A stretch of DNA of 64,000 nucleotides from a virus. The stretch is taken from positions 31,042-95,041 of the IMG/VR virus record IMGVR_UViG_3300022752_000038; one strand, given 5' to 3'. A model generated the notes under the pieces. That model worked only from the letters and a program-made list of their open reading frames with translations. It ran no database searches and had not been told where the DNA came from. A program made the position numbers and the translations under genes. Of the stretch, positions 18,065 to 26,513 are shown piece after piece; within the stretch, counting starts at the first letter, position 1; every line of letters begins with the position of its first letter.

Positions 18065-18955
18065 ATGCACATAAAACTCAAATCATTAATTGAAGGCATA
18101 GTACGTGAAGATGCAACTGATGATGCATTAACGGATTTAACTAAAAAATTCGATGCTGGTAGTATTGAAGATTACGTAGCTGCATTACAAAAATATTCAG
18201 CTGATCCAAAAGTTGCTGCCGTAATTAAAGCAGGACAAACAGACGGCGACCCGGCTGATGAAAAACTTAACGTTGGTGGTGGATCTATTGCAGTAAAAGA
18301 ACTTAAGCCAACACAAAATGAAATCGGGGCACAGGAAAGCTTAAAAAATATTTTAACGGATGAATATGGCTCGTTAGATGGATTTCTAAAAGGAAATGCT
18401 AGTTTTCCAGACCCTATAATCACATATAACGGACAGTTTGTTATCGATGGCCATCATCGTTGGTCACAAGTATATGCAGCTAATCCAGATGCTAAAGTGC
18501 CAGTACTTGACATTAAAGGTAATTTAGAACCGGAACAAATACTTAAAGCTGTGCATGCAGCAATTGTAACTATAGCAGGGAAGAGTGATACAAAGGATGC
18601 TAATTTAAAGGCTGGTAATTTATTAGCGTTTAGTGAGCAAAATGTACGTGATATGGTTTCAAAGTTTCTAACTGATAACGCACGAGAGGTATGGGCTGCA
18701 AACGGTTATGATTCAGATGAACAGATTGCAGATCATATTGTAGCAAACGTAAATACAATGTTAGCAAATTCTAAACCAGAAAATTGGGCGCCTGCTAGAT
18801 CTTCAATGCCTCAACCGAATGATTCAGGTGCACCGAATTTTGCCGATGCTTTAAAGTCTGGTGCTGCAAATTTCTTAGCTCCGTCAGCTGGTGATGTTAA
18901 GACTGAATCGATTAGCAAAGACCGTTGGGCAAAACTTGCAAATATTAAAAAATAA
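18065..18955 (+). CDS. ParB/sulfiredoxin-fold protein with capsid-targeting-like N-terminus (296 aa)
   Basis: The N-terminus MHIKLKSLIEGIVRED fits the capsid-targeting pattern seen in five other proteins here, with LIE-G as a possible processing site. The middle carries ITYNGQFVIDGHHRWSQVYA at about residue 120, the DGHHR box of the ParB/Srx superfamily, which in known members binds nucleotide or acts on DNA. The C-terminal third is helical and low in complexity, ending KDRWAKLANIKK. The ATATTTAT motif upstream supports late expression. If packaged, it would enter the host with the DNA. The activity is not determined. Confidence 0.6.
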   Translation: MHIKLKSLIEGIVREDATDDALTDLTKKFDAGSIEDYVAALQKYSADPKVAAVIKAGQTDGDPADEKLNVGGGSIAVKELKPTQNEIGAQESLKNILTDEYGSLDGFLKGNASFPDPIITYNGQFVIDGHHRWSQVYAANPDAKVPVLDIKGNLEPEQILKAVHAAIVTIAGKSDTKDANLKAGNLLAFSEQNVRDMVSKFLTDNAREVWAANGYDSDEQIADHIVANVNTMLANSKPENWAPARSSMPQPNDSGAPNFADALKSGAANFLAPSAGDVKTESISKDRWAKLANIKK

Positions 18956-19128
18956 TGCGTAGTGATGATTGGATTTCTAAACTAGCTTTAGAAGAACAAT
19001 ATAAAGATTATTATATAGATGAGAATGGGCGGCGAGTATTTACCGCCCACTTTCATCTTAAACGTGGATATTGTTGCGGTAATGGATGTCGACATTGTCC
19101 ATATGAACACGAAAATGTAAAGCGTTAA
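18955..19128 (+). CDS. Small cysteine-rich protein, DUF5522-like (57 aa)
   Basis: It starts at TAATG overlapping the previous stop. It translates to a polar N-terminus, then FTAHFHLKRGYCCGNGCRHC and PYEH. This HLKRGYCCGNGCRHCPY pattern is that of the DUF5522 family of tiny proteins, which I associate mainly with Bacteroidota. The four cysteines and histidines probably bind a metal. The function of the family is not known to me. It is below the usual length cut-off but the motif makes it convincing. Confidence 0.7.
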   Translation: MRSDDWISKLALEEQYKDYYIDENGRRVFTAHFHLKRGYCCGNGCRHCPYEHENVKR

Positions 19129-19129
19129 A

Positions 19130-19774
19130 ATGCCAGCATTAAATGCTAATCTGCCATACATAGAATGTTTTGTTAGAGAAAAGTATATTAAACCTGACGG
19201 TACTGGAATTATGCCAGGTTATATTTTCGGCGTTAAAGCGATGATTAATCGTCCGATGCATTTTCATTTCCTTTCTAATATTGGAGCTATCTTTTGGCAG
19301 TTACCTATAAGTGCATTTTGTCATAAAGAAGATTACGATACATTGTCAGATATCGAACAAACTCGTTTACAATTGTTACAGACATGGGATTGTCAGTCTA
19401 ATAGTATTGCTGTAACTACATTTTCTTTTTTACAAAATAAACGAGTTGATGTACATTGTCGTGATAACCGTTGGCGTACCGGTAGATATATTTGTACTAT
19501 AGATGATTATGATGGCGATCCTAACGAACTCAATGTCGGTTATGCCAATGACCAGGATAGCAAATGTTATCAGTTTATACAATTAGATGACGGTAATTAT
19601 TGCGTACAACCAAACAATTTGTTACGTTGGCACAACGCTGATTACATTGTTCCATATGATATTAACAATGTTCCTAAACTTAAACTCAATAAAGATCGTA
19701 TGTACAGTGAAGATATTGATCGTACATATGGAAACTCAGCATATTATTTTTATCAACAAAAAGATCAAAAATAA
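19130..19774 (+). CDS. Unknown conserved phage protein (214 aa)
   Basis: It begins one base after the previous stop. It has several histidine, cysteine and aromatic residues (HFHFLSNIGAIFWQL; KRVDVHCRDNRWRTGRYI; YCVQPNNLLRW) but no recognised catalytic pattern. The composition suggests a small beta-rich domain. It closes the transcription unit that starts with nrdJ or the ParB-like gene; an early-type promoter follows directly. Confidence 0.5.
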   Translation: MPALNANLPYIECFVREKYIKPDGTGIMPGYIFGVKAMINRPMHFHFLSNIGAIFWQLPISAFCHKEDYDTLSDIEQTRLQLLQTWDCQSNSIAVTTFSFLQNKRVDVHCRDNRWRTGRYICTIDDYDGDPNELNVGYANDQDSKCYQFIQLDDGNYCVQPNNLLRWHNADYIVPYDINNVPKLKLNKDRMYSEDIDRTYGNSAYYFYQQKDQK

Positions 19775-19808
19775 TTTGGATTCGTTGAAAGAAGTACTTA
19801 TATTAAAG
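19775..19808 (+). promoter_or_regulatory. Promoter, TTTGGATTCGT / CTTATATTAAAG type
   Basis: TTTGGATTCGT (19775-19785) and CTTATATTAAAG (19797-19808) with the 19-base offset. The predicted start is about 13 bases before ATG 19824. It would drive the small gene and possibly the deazaguanine genes. Confidence 0.65.
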
Positions 19809-19823
19809 TAATAATAAAAATAT

Positions 19824-19952
19824 ATGAGTAAGACCAAAGAGTTATTTATGCAGATCCGAGAACAAGAATTCTACGGATGGGACGCTATCGATGAAAGCTA
19901 TTTTTACGAACAGTACAAAAAAAGTTTAGAAAATTTGAGCGTTTGCAAATAA
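19824..19952 (+). CDS. Small unknown protein (42 aa)
   Basis: A short frame, MSKTKELFMQIREQEFYG to LENLSVCK, sits directly behind a good promoter and ends just before an ATATTTAT site. It is charged and helical. Promoter context is the main support; no family is recognised. Confidence 0.45.
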   Translation: MSKTKELFMQIREQEFYGWDAIDESYFYEQYKKSLENLSVCK

Positions 19953-19958
19953 GTTTAT

Positions 19959-19966
19959 ATATTTAT
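19959..19966 (+). promoter_or_regulatory. ATATTTAT motif before the 19987 gene
   Basis: TTTATATATTTATCTATA ends 20 bases before ATG 19987. Confidence 0.35.
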
Positions 19967-19986
19967 CTATACAAAAATTAATAATT

Positions 19987-20283
19987 ATGTTTAAATTTAA
20001 AGACGTTGAAGTAACATTTGACTTTAAGACATTGCCGCAGTGTGATCAGGAATACCTCCGTACTATGGCATATGAAACGGTACAAAACAGATCTGTTAAG
20101 CATACCGGCTGGACATTTAATGATATGTATTCTGATGCCAGCAATTATACAATGTTTAACGACAAAGATTCTATGTGTACTTACATGGACGAATTTAGTG
20201 ACAATTATGATCATACAGCATCACATTTGTTGCACGGTAAGAAATACTATTTTGCTTGGACATATTCAACAAAGAACAGATAA
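19987..20283 (+). CDS. Unknown protein (98 aa)
   Basis: The frame joins queD by a TAATG overlap, which supports it over an alternative frame at 20018-20290. The protein is polar and aromatic-rich (EVTFDFKTLPQCDQEYL; KYYFAWTYSTKNR) with no known motif. It may be part of the deazaguanine unit only by position. Confidence 0.5.
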   Translation: MFKFKDVEVTFDFKTLPQCDQEYLRTMAYETVQNRSVKHTGWTFNDMYSDASNYTMFNDKDSMCTYMDEFSDNYDHTASHLLHGKKYYFAWTYSTKNR

Positions 20284-20759
20284 TGGCTAGATATATTTCG
20301 ACAAAACTATTCGATAACTATTCGGTAGCAATACGCCAATGGAAAGCTCAGCATTCGCATTGCCAGTTGTTACATGGATATGCTTTGAAATTTAAAGTAT
20401 GGTTTGCTAGTAATGAACCGGACATTGACAATCAATTAGATGATATGAATTGGATTGTAGACTATGGCGGCTTTAAGACACCGCCTCAAGGTAACGGATT
20501 AAAAGATTGGATGGACCATATGTGGGACCATACAACTTTAATTCAAAAGGATGATCCATATGCAGACATCTTTGAACAATTGGGTCAGATGGGTCTGGCT
20601 AAGGTACACTTCCTAGAAAAGATGGGTGCTGAAAGTTGTGCTCGTTTAGTATACGAACATTTTAATAAAGTGTTATCTAATACCGATGCGGGTCGTTGCA
20701 AATGTATTAAAGTAGAGTGTTTTGAAAATGATAAAAATAGTAGTATATACGAAGAATAA
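20283..20759 (+). CDS. queD: 6-carboxy-5,6,7,8-tetrahydropterin synthase QueD (158 aa)
   Basis: Start is the ATG overlapping the previous TAA. The T-fold enzyme signature is seen: KAQHSHCQLLHGYALKFKVW at about residues 20-40 (two zinc-site histidines and the HGH-like turn as LHGY), WIVDYGGFK near 57, and the MDHMWDHTTLI block near 79. It turns dihydroneopterin triphosphate, made by FolE, into carboxytetrahydropterin. QueE follows 330 bases later and FolE 1.4 kb later, so three steps of the 7-deazaguanine pathway are together. Confidence 0.85.
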   Translation: MARYISTKLFDNYSVAIRQWKAQHSHCQLLHGYALKFKVWFASNEPDIDNQLDDMNWIVDYGGFKTPPQGNGLKDWMDHMWDHTTLIQKDDPYADIFEQLGQMGLAKVHFLEKMGAESCARLVYEHFNKVLSNTDAGRCKCIKVECFENDKNSSIYEE

Positions 20760-20761
20760 TT

Positions 20762-21088
20762 ATGGAAACAGTTGATAAAGTTGTTAGTAGTTTTGTATCA
20801 AATGGCATGTATTATACAGTAACTTGCCGGCCTATAGTACCCGAAGATTTTATATCATTACGTACTTACTTAGGATATAAACCTTCTCGTGAAATAGCAG
20901 AACAAGTTGCACAAGTAGCACGACGATCTAAACAGCCGTTTATTACTGAACATGTAACTACTCCAAATTACACAGGCCTTATATTAAAATATTCGCATTC
21001 ATTTTTACAAGAGTTTTTTACTAGTAAACAACAGCAAGTAACGCAAGTTAATTCTAATACTATTGAAGATGACGATTTACCTTTTTAA
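20762..21088 (+). CDS. Small protein ending in an SSB-tail-like motif (108 aa)
   Basis: The last residues are TIEDDDLPF, almost identical to the C-terminal tip of bacterial SSB proteins (DDDIPF), which docks many repair and replication enzymes. The rest (PEDFISLRTYLGYKPSREIA, then VAQVARRSKQPFITEH) does not show an OB-fold pattern that I can recognise. It lies between queD and queE. It may mimic SSB to recruit or titrate host proteins. The overall fold is unknown. Confidence 0.55.
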   Translation: METVDKVVSSFVSNGMYYTVTCRPIVPEDFISLRTYLGYKPSREIAEQVAQVARRSKQPFITEHVTTPNYTGLILKYSHSFLQEFFTSKQQQVTQVNSNTIEDDDLPF

Positions 21089-21093
21089 CACCT

Positions 21094-21864
21094 ATGGAAA
21101 AAATAACAGATTATAATAAAGTATTGCCCATCAATGAATTGTATAGATGTGTGCAAAGTGAAGGTAGTAGAGCAGGACGTCCTACTATAGCAATCCGTGT
21201 AACCGGATGTACCCACCGTTGTTGGTTCGGAGAAGGTGGTTGGTGTGATAGCTGGTATAGTTCAATACATCCAGAAAAAGGTAAGTTTACTTTTAATGAT
21301 ATTGTGAAAATCTATGATGAAAATCCGCATATCAAAGAAATGATGATCACTGGAGGATCACCTACGATGCAACCAGCATTATTAAATAAATTAACTGAAT
21401 TTGCTTTTAATCGTGGTATTATTACTACTATTGAAACAGAAGGTAGTCATTTTGTACAAACAGATTTTCCTATTGATTTAATATCATTGTCACCTAAATT
21501 TAGTAACAGTGTTCCTAAATTAGGAATTCAAACTCCTAAAGGTAGTGTAGTAGATCAGCGGTTTATTGATCAACATAATAAATTTCGTCTCAATGAAGAA
21601 GCTATACGTAAAATGATTGCATATCATTCTGATTATCATTATAAGCCGGTATGGGATGGCTCTATAGAAAATTTACGTGAGATTGAAGAATTTCGAGTAA
21701 AATTTGGAATTCCGAAACATAAAACATATATTATGCCTGCAGGCGATACTAGGGAAGCATTGATTAAAATGTATCCGTTAGTATTTGATCTATGTGCAGA
21801 ATATGGATATAATATGACCGGACGTGATCATATTATTGCATTTGATACTCAACGAAATGTTTAA
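21094..21864 (+). CDS. queE: 7-carboxy-7-deazaguanine synthase QueE, radical SAM (256 aa)
   Basis: The N-terminus NELYRCVQSEGSRAGRPTI and the cluster region GCTHRCWFGEGGWCDSWYS are QueE-like, followed by MMITGGSPTMQ near residue 85 and TIETEGS near 114. The cluster cysteines are C39, C43 and C51, so the spacing is C-x3-C-x7-C rather than the usual C-x3-C-x2-C; QueE is known to tolerate inserts in this loop. The enzyme makes the 7-carboxy-7-deazaguanine base. No QueC-like gene (which makes preQ0) is seen in the window. Confidence 0.85.
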   Translation: MEKITDYNKVLPINELYRCVQSEGSRAGRPTIAIRVTGCTHRCWFGEGGWCDSWYSSIHPEKGKFTFNDIVKIYDENPHIKEMMITGGSPTMQPALLNKLTEFAFNRGIITTIETEGSHFVQTDFPIDLISLSPKFSNSVPKLGIQTPKGSVVDQRFIDQHNKFRLNEEAIRKMIAYHSDYHYKPVWDGSIENLREIEEFRVKFGIPKHKTYIMPAGDTREALIKMYPLVFDLCAEYGYNMTGRDHIIAFDTQRNV

Positions 21865-21881
21865 TTTAAAAAGGATAAGTT

Positions 21882-22181
21882 ATGAAAATGAAACCAGTAG
21901 GCGACATTGTAGTCGTTCTCGAAAGAGAAAAGCAAGACAAGACTAAAACAGGAATTTTGCTTATGGAAGGTACAGATAACTATGTACATGCAGATGTAAT
22001 TGCAGTCGGCGATGGATTGTTTACGCAAACCGGAGATCGTATTCCGATGACAGTTAAAATTGGAGATCATGTGTTAATTCATAAAAATGAAGTTTCAAAA
22101 CATAAGCGTTTATCTATTAATGATAAAGATTATTTAGTGATCCGCGAATCAGAAATTTCAATAATTAATATCGAACAATAA
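21882..22181 (+). CDS. groS: Co-chaperonin GroES-like (99 aa)
   Basis: The fold pattern is that of GroES: KPVGDIVVVLEREKQDKTKTG with the mobile-loop hydrophobic triplet ILL, ADVIAVGDGLF, VKIGDHVLIHKNE and a last strand DYLVIRESEISII. Length fits. It would cap the chaperonin at 31051 or the host GroEL, as T4 gp31 does for capsid folding. An AAAAAGGATAAG site precedes the ATG. The stop overlaps the folE start by one base. Confidence 0.85.
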   Translation: MKMKPVGDIVVVLEREKQDKTKTGILLMEGTDNYVHADVIAVGDGLFTQTGDRIPMTVKIGDHVLIHKNEVSKHKRLSINDKDYLVIRESEISIINIEQ

Positions 22182-22882
22182 TGGCTAAAATAATTAATTC
22201 AATTGAAACTGTAATGACTGGTTTTGCTAATGGCATATCAACTCAACTAGCAGAAAAACAATTGACAGATGGTCCTGATGCATCGCTTTCTAATTATGAA
22301 AAGGCAGAGATTATTAACAAAGCTGCTCATCATTTCGGAGAGTTCCTTACAGCATTAGGAGTTGATTGGGTTAACGATCCCAATTCCAGTGATACGCCCA
22401 GACGTGTAGCTAAAGCATATGTAACTGATCTATGGGCCGGTAGATTCAATCCGGCCCCATCGATCACTGCATTTCCTAGTGACGGCTATGATGGTATGGT
22501 ATTTGAAGGTGGTATTCCATTAACAAGTATGTGTAGTCATCATCATCAAACCATAATGGGTTTGGTACATGTAGCATATATTCCTGGAGACCAAAGCAAG
22601 GTGATTGGTTTAAGTAAACTTAATCGTATTGTAGAGCATTTTGGTCGTCGCGGTGCAATACAAGAACAATTGACAGTTGCTATTCATAATGCAGTTGATA
22701 CTATCATTGAAGATAACAAAGGTGTTGCTGTAATGATTGAAGCTACTCACAATTGTGTTCAATGCCGAGGTGTTAAACACGGAGGTGCCAGTATGAAGAC
22801 ATCTAAATTGACTGGGGCATTTAAAGATGATCCGTCTACTCGTAACGAGTTTTACGAATTCGTAAAAGGTTATAATGACTAA
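22181..22882 (+). CDS. folE: GTP cyclohydrolase I FolE (233 aa)
   Basis: The zinc and active-site blocks are present: PLTSMCSHHHQTIMG (about residue 110), KVIGLSKLNRIVEHFGRR (about 142) and EATHNCVQCRGVKHGGASM (about 185). The enzyme makes dihydroneopterin triphosphate from GTP, the first step for folate and for 7-deazaguanines. With QueD and QueE nearby it most probably feeds DNA modification. The gene overlaps groS by one base and hpt by eight. Confidence 0.92.
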   Translation: MAKIINSIETVMTGFANGISTQLAEKQLTDGPDASLSNYEKAEIINKAAHHFGEFLTALGVDWVNDPNSSDTPRRVAKAYVTDLWAGRFNPAPSITAFPSDGYDGMVFEGGIPLTSMCSHHHQTIMGLVHVAYIPGDQSKVIGLSKLNRIVEHFGRRGAIQEQLTVAIHNAVDTIIEDNKGVAVMIEATHNCVQCRGVKHGGASMKTSKLTGAFKDDPSTRNEFYEFVKGYND

Positions 22883-23390
22883 TAACATGGAAATACTTAT
22901 ACCGGAGTATAAAATTGAACGACGAGTACGTGCCATGGCACATCGACTTTCGGAGGAACATAAGTCTAGTGGTAATTCATTACCACCAGTTATGATATGT
23001 GTGTTGAACGGCTCCTTTATGTTTTTTTCTGATCTAGTAAAAGATATGGGAATTGATATCGAAGTAGACTTTATACGTCCTAAATCATATCATGGCAAGG
23101 ATAATTCTTCTGGTGTAACTTTTACTAAGGAATTAGAGATTGACCTTAAAGGTAAAAGGGTTTATATTATCGAAGATATTGTCGATACTGGTCAGACTAT
23201 GTTAGAAATTTTACAACGTGTTGATTCACGTATGCCGTCTGAAGTTAAAGTAGTAACTCTAGTGCATCGAAAAGACAATCCAGTAACTGTAGATCATTTT
23301 TGTTTTGAAATAGCAGATGAATGGGTAATTGGGTATGGCTTTGACGATAACGGACTAAAACGCAATTATAGAAACATTTATAAAATATAG
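22875..23390 (+). CDS. hpt: Hypoxanthine/guanine phosphoribosyltransferase (171 aa)
   Basis: The PRPP loop VYIIEDIVDTGQTM (about residue 97) is clear, with VLNGSFMFFSDL near 38, VDFIRPKSYHG near 57 and the C-terminal WVIGYGFDDNGLKRNYRNIY. It salvages guanine and hypoxanthine to nucleotides. In this context it could also recycle guanine released by the transglycosylase at 27569 when guanine in DNA is exchanged; that link is inference. ATG 22875 overlaps folE by eight bases; ATG 22887 is an alternative. Confidence 0.88.
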   Translation: MTNNMEILIPEYKIERRVRAMAHRLSEEHKSSGNSLPPVMICVLNGSFMFFSDLVKDMGIDIEVDFIRPKSYHGKDNSSGVTFTKELEIDLKGKRVYIIEDIVDTGQTMLEILQRVDSRMPSEVKVVTLVHRKDNPVTVDHFCFEIADEWVIGYGFDDNGLKRNYRNIYKI

Positions 23391-23392
23391 TT

Positions 23393-23548
23393 ATGAAACA
23401 TCCAGATCCTAAACAACATCAACGTATAAGTTTTCTTAAATCGGCTTTAAGACTTATAGGTTATTTATTATTACTAACAGAGCCGATCGCTGCCGTTACT
23501 ATTTTAGTAGCGAGCGAAGGGTTAGGAATTTACGAGGAATTAGTATAA
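23393..23548 (+). CDS. Small membrane protein (51 aa)
   Basis: The frame begins MKHPDPKQHQRISFLKSALR and continues with one long hydrophobic stretch, LIGYLLLLTEPIAAVTILVA, then SEGLGIYEELV. It fills the gap exactly: it starts two bases after hpt and its stop overlaps the polymerase ATG (TAATG). A single-span inner-membrane protein is likely. The role is unknown. Confidence 0.6.
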   Translation: MKHPDPKQHQRISFLKSALRLIGYLLLLTEPIAAVTILVASEGLGIYEELV

Positions 23549-26019
23549 TGTATCAAGCAGTAGCATATCATCAGAAATCTAATACTGTACATATTTGGGA
23601 TGATGTTAAAGGTCATCTACAAATTAAATACAAGCCTTATGCATACCGCAAAGCGGCATACGGAAAGTTTGTAGCATTAGATGGGACATTACTTAATAAA
23701 GTTACAGATCACGAAAAAGACGAGCAAGGCTTGTATGAATCAGATATCAATCCAGAGACACGTACATTAATAGATATGTATACTGATTCAGATGATTTAT
23801 CTACAGGACACCGTACTATTTTTATTGATATTGAGGTTGATATTGCTAACGGATTTTCTACGGCTGAAGATGCATATAATGAGATTACATCAATTGCTAT
23901 CTATGATCAAGCAAATGATACGCGCCATGTTTGGATATTAGATAAGGCACGTGAAGTGCAGTCAACAGACATGATTCAGTCTTGTAGTGATGAATACGAA
24001 CTATTGCAAAAGTTTTTATATAGGTATCAAATAATTCAACCGACTATTATAACTGGATGGAATATTGATTTCTTCGATATACCGTATTTGTATAATCGTA
24101 TGGTACGAGTGTTAGGAGAAAATAAAGCTCGACAATTGTCGCCTATCAAAGACGTTATTTGGCTTAAGCATCGTAACCGATATCGTATATCAGGAGTTGC
24201 TTGTTTAGATTATATGGCATTGTATAAAAACTTTACATATTCAGAAGAGTCTAGTTATTCATTAGAAGCTATTTCGCAGAAAGAATTAGGTAAAGGTAAA
24301 ATTAAATACGACGGCAATCTAAACGATTTGATGCATGCTGATATACAAAAGTATATTGACTATAACATGAATGACGTAGATCTGGTAGTTGATATTGATC
24401 GTAAAATGAAATTGATTGATTTAGCCCGTGGTATTTGTCATAAAGGTCATGTGCCATATGAAGATGTTTATTTTTCTACTAGATATCTAGACGGAGCTTC
24501 ATTGACCTATTTAAAACGTTTAGGTTTAGTGGCTCCTAGTAAAAAAATACGTGAATCAGATGCTCCATTAGAATTGCTAGGAGCGTATGTAAAAGACCCG
24601 GATCCGGGTCGTTATAAATGGATATACGACCTTGACTTAACATCTTTGTATCCTAGTATCATTATGACACTTGGCATTTCGCCCGAAACAAAAATGTTTA
24701 AACTAGACAAATTTGACGGCATTGAATATGTTAAAGATAAAGGCACGCATTATTCTTGTAAAGGAAATGGATGGGCAACTGCTCAAGAACTACGTAATTA
24801 TCTTACAGAAAATCAATATTCAATTGCAGCTAACGGAGTTGTGTATGATACTAAAACAAAAGGATTTATTCCGTCTATTCTAGAAAAATGGTTTGCAGAG
24901 CGTGTAGAGTATAAGAATCTCAAAAAGAAATATGAAAAGGAAGGCGATGCTGCAAAGGCAGAATATTTTGATAGGTTGCAGTTAGTTACTAAAATTCTTT
25001 TGAATTCATTCTACGGCGTACTAGGAAATCCAGGATTTAGATTTTTTGATCCGGATAATGCCGTAGCTATTACTAGTACTGGACAGCAACTAATTAAGTT
25101 TACTGCTGATATCGGTAATCAATACTACAAGAAAGAATTAGGAGCTGAAAAAGATTATTGTATTTATACGGATACAGACTCGACATTCTTTTCTTCTTTA
25201 CCTATTATAGAAAAACGATTTCCTCAATTTGATATTACAGATGAAAAATGGATGGCCGAACGTACTATTGAAATTGCTAATGAAGTACAGGCGTTTATCA
25301 ACAAATCGTATAATGTCTATGCTGATAAGTTTCATAATGTGCAGAGCCATCGCTTTGATATTAAACAAGAATTTGTAGCTAAGGCTGGTATATGGATTGC
25401 CAAAAAGCGTTATGCACAATGGCTTATTAATCAGGAAGGGCATACAATATCACGATTGGATGTAAAAGGACTAGACGTTGTTCGATCTAGCTTCCCCCCC
25501 GCATTTCGTAAGTTTATGGCCGAAGTACTCAAAGATATTTTAAATGATATTGATAAAGAAACACTAGACAATAAGATTCTTAAATTTAAAGATCATATGA
25601 AAACATTGCCGGTATTAGATGTAATGGCACCTACTAGTGTAAAAGAATTATCTAAATTTACAACTAAGAAAGCAGCTCCATTTGCTCCTAGACCTAAAGG
25701 TACGCCAGTGCATGTTAAGGCAGCGTTAAACTATAATGACTTGTTAAAATATTACAAGATTAAATCTATTCGTGAAATTATTGACGGGGAAAAGATTAAA
25801 TGGACTTATCTACGTACTAATCCGTTAAACTTGGAGCAGTGTGCATTTAAAGGCTATGACGATCCAGCACAAATTGTAGAGTTAGTAACAACTTATATAG
25901 ATTATGATAAAATCTTTATATCGTCATTGTATAATAAGTTGTCTGACTTTTATGAGGCAATGAATTGGGGACGAGTGCCTGAGAATAACAATATTGGAAA
26001 ATTCTTTTCATTTTCTTAG
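23548..26019 (+). CDS. 43: Replicative DNA polymerase, family B, gp43 type (823 aa)
   Basis: Proofreading exonuclease motifs: FIDIEVDIANGF (about residue 92), TGWNIDFFDIPYLYNR (about 170) and YNMNDVDLVVDI (about 272). Polymerase motifs: DLTSLYPSIIMTLG (about 366), KILLNSFYGVLGNPG (about 485) and YTDTDSTFF (about 540). All catalytic acids are present, so it should be active. It is the main replicase, with clamp and clamp loader encoded downstream. It contains a run of seven C (25494-25500). An early-type promoter follows it. Confidence 0.95.
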   Translation: MYQAVAYHQKSNTVHIWDDVKGHLQIKYKPYAYRKAAYGKFVALDGTLLNKVTDHEKDEQGLYESDINPETRTLIDMYTDSDDLSTGHRTIFIDIEVDIANGFSTAEDAYNEITSIAIYDQANDTRHVWILDKAREVQSTDMIQSCSDEYELLQKFLYRYQIIQPTIITGWNIDFFDIPYLYNRMVRVLGENKARQLSPIKDVIWLKHRNRYRISGVACLDYMALYKNFTYSEESSYSLEAISQKELGKGKIKYDGNLNDLMHADIQKYIDYNMNDVDLVVDIDRKMKLIDLARGICHKGHVPYEDVYFSTRYLDGASLTYLKRLGLVAPSKKIRESDAPLELLGAYVKDPDPGRYKWIYDLDLTSLYPSIIMTLGISPETKMFKLDKFDGIEYVKDKGTHYSCKGNGWATAQELRNYLTENQYSIAANGVVYDTKTKGFIPSILEKWFAERVEYKNLKKKYEKEGDAAKAEYFDRLQLVTKILLNSFYGVLGNPGFRFFDPDNAVAITSTGQQLIKFTADIGNQYYKKELGAEKDYCIYTDTDSTFFSSLPIIEKRFPQFDITDEKWMAERTIEIANEVQAFINKSYNVYADKFHNVQSHRFDIKQEFVAKAGIWIAKKRYAQWLINQEGHTISRLDVKGLDVVRSSFPPAFRKFMAEVLKDILNDIDKETLDNKILKFKDHMKTLPVLDVMAPTSVKELSKFTTKKAAPFAPRPKGTPVHVKAALNYNDLLKYYKIKSIREIIDGEKIKWTYLRTNPLNLEQCAFKGYDDPAQIVELVTTYIDYDKIFISSLYNKLSDFYEAMNWGRVPENNNIGKFFSFS

Positions 26020-26049
26020 GTTTTAAGTATAGTTGTACTTATATTAACA
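26017..26049 (+). promoter_or_regulatory. Promoter before the modification block
   Basis: TTAGGTTTTAAG and CTTATATTAACA (26038-26049) keep the 19-base offset. The predicted leader is about 12 bases, ending at ATG 26064. Confidence 0.55.
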
Positions 26050-26063
26050 TTAAATAATAAGTT

Positions 26064-26513
26064 ATGATAGGACATAGAAAACATTGGTACGGCAAAGAAG
26101 TCGAAGGTCGATATACAGACTTAGAGACATTGTTTATAGCAGATTTAACAGATATTGCGACTGACGGTATAACATCGTTAGGTAAAATTCCGGCGCACAT
26201 TTATTTATGCGCTCCAGCTGTTCGACAGTTGATCAACGGCATTGATGGCTTTAGTTGGGAAACAATTTTATCTTTGAAAGATGATAATACGTTTTTTACA
26301 TTAGAAGTAAATGAAGATATGTTAGGGCTTACGCCGCCCATTGTTAGAATACATTGTCATATGCTGTTAATGTTTAATTGTTATGATGCTCGTTTGTTAA
26401 AGAAAACGGATAGTATTAAAATAGTTTATGATGATTATTCATTATATACATCTACCGTGCATAATATGCAGCACGTAACTCCCGATGATTATAAATTCGA
26501 TCGATATGAATAA
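26064..26513 (+). CDS. Unknown protein before the glycosyltransferase (149 aa)
   Basis: The N-terminus MIGHRKHWYGKEVEGRYTDL is distinctive but I do not recognise the family. The rest is mixed alpha/beta with several cysteines and histidines (VRIHCHMLLMFNCYDARLL). It is the first gene of a unit with the glycosyltransferase (8-base overlap) and the DpdA-like enzyme, so a part in DNA modification is possible but not shown. Confidence 0.5.
   Translation: MIGHRKHWYGKEVEGRYTDLETLFIADLTDIATDGITSLGKIPAHIYLCAPAVRQLINGIDGFSWETILSLKDDNTFFTLEVNEDMLGLTPPIVRIHCHMLLMFNCYDARLLKKTDSIKIVYDDYSLYTSTVHNMQHVTPDDYKFDRYE

Noticed and set aside
20018-20290. Alternative + frame in place of 19987-20283
   Set aside because: The 19987 frame meets the queD start by a TAATG overlap and has a motif-bearing upstream region; this one has no such junction.
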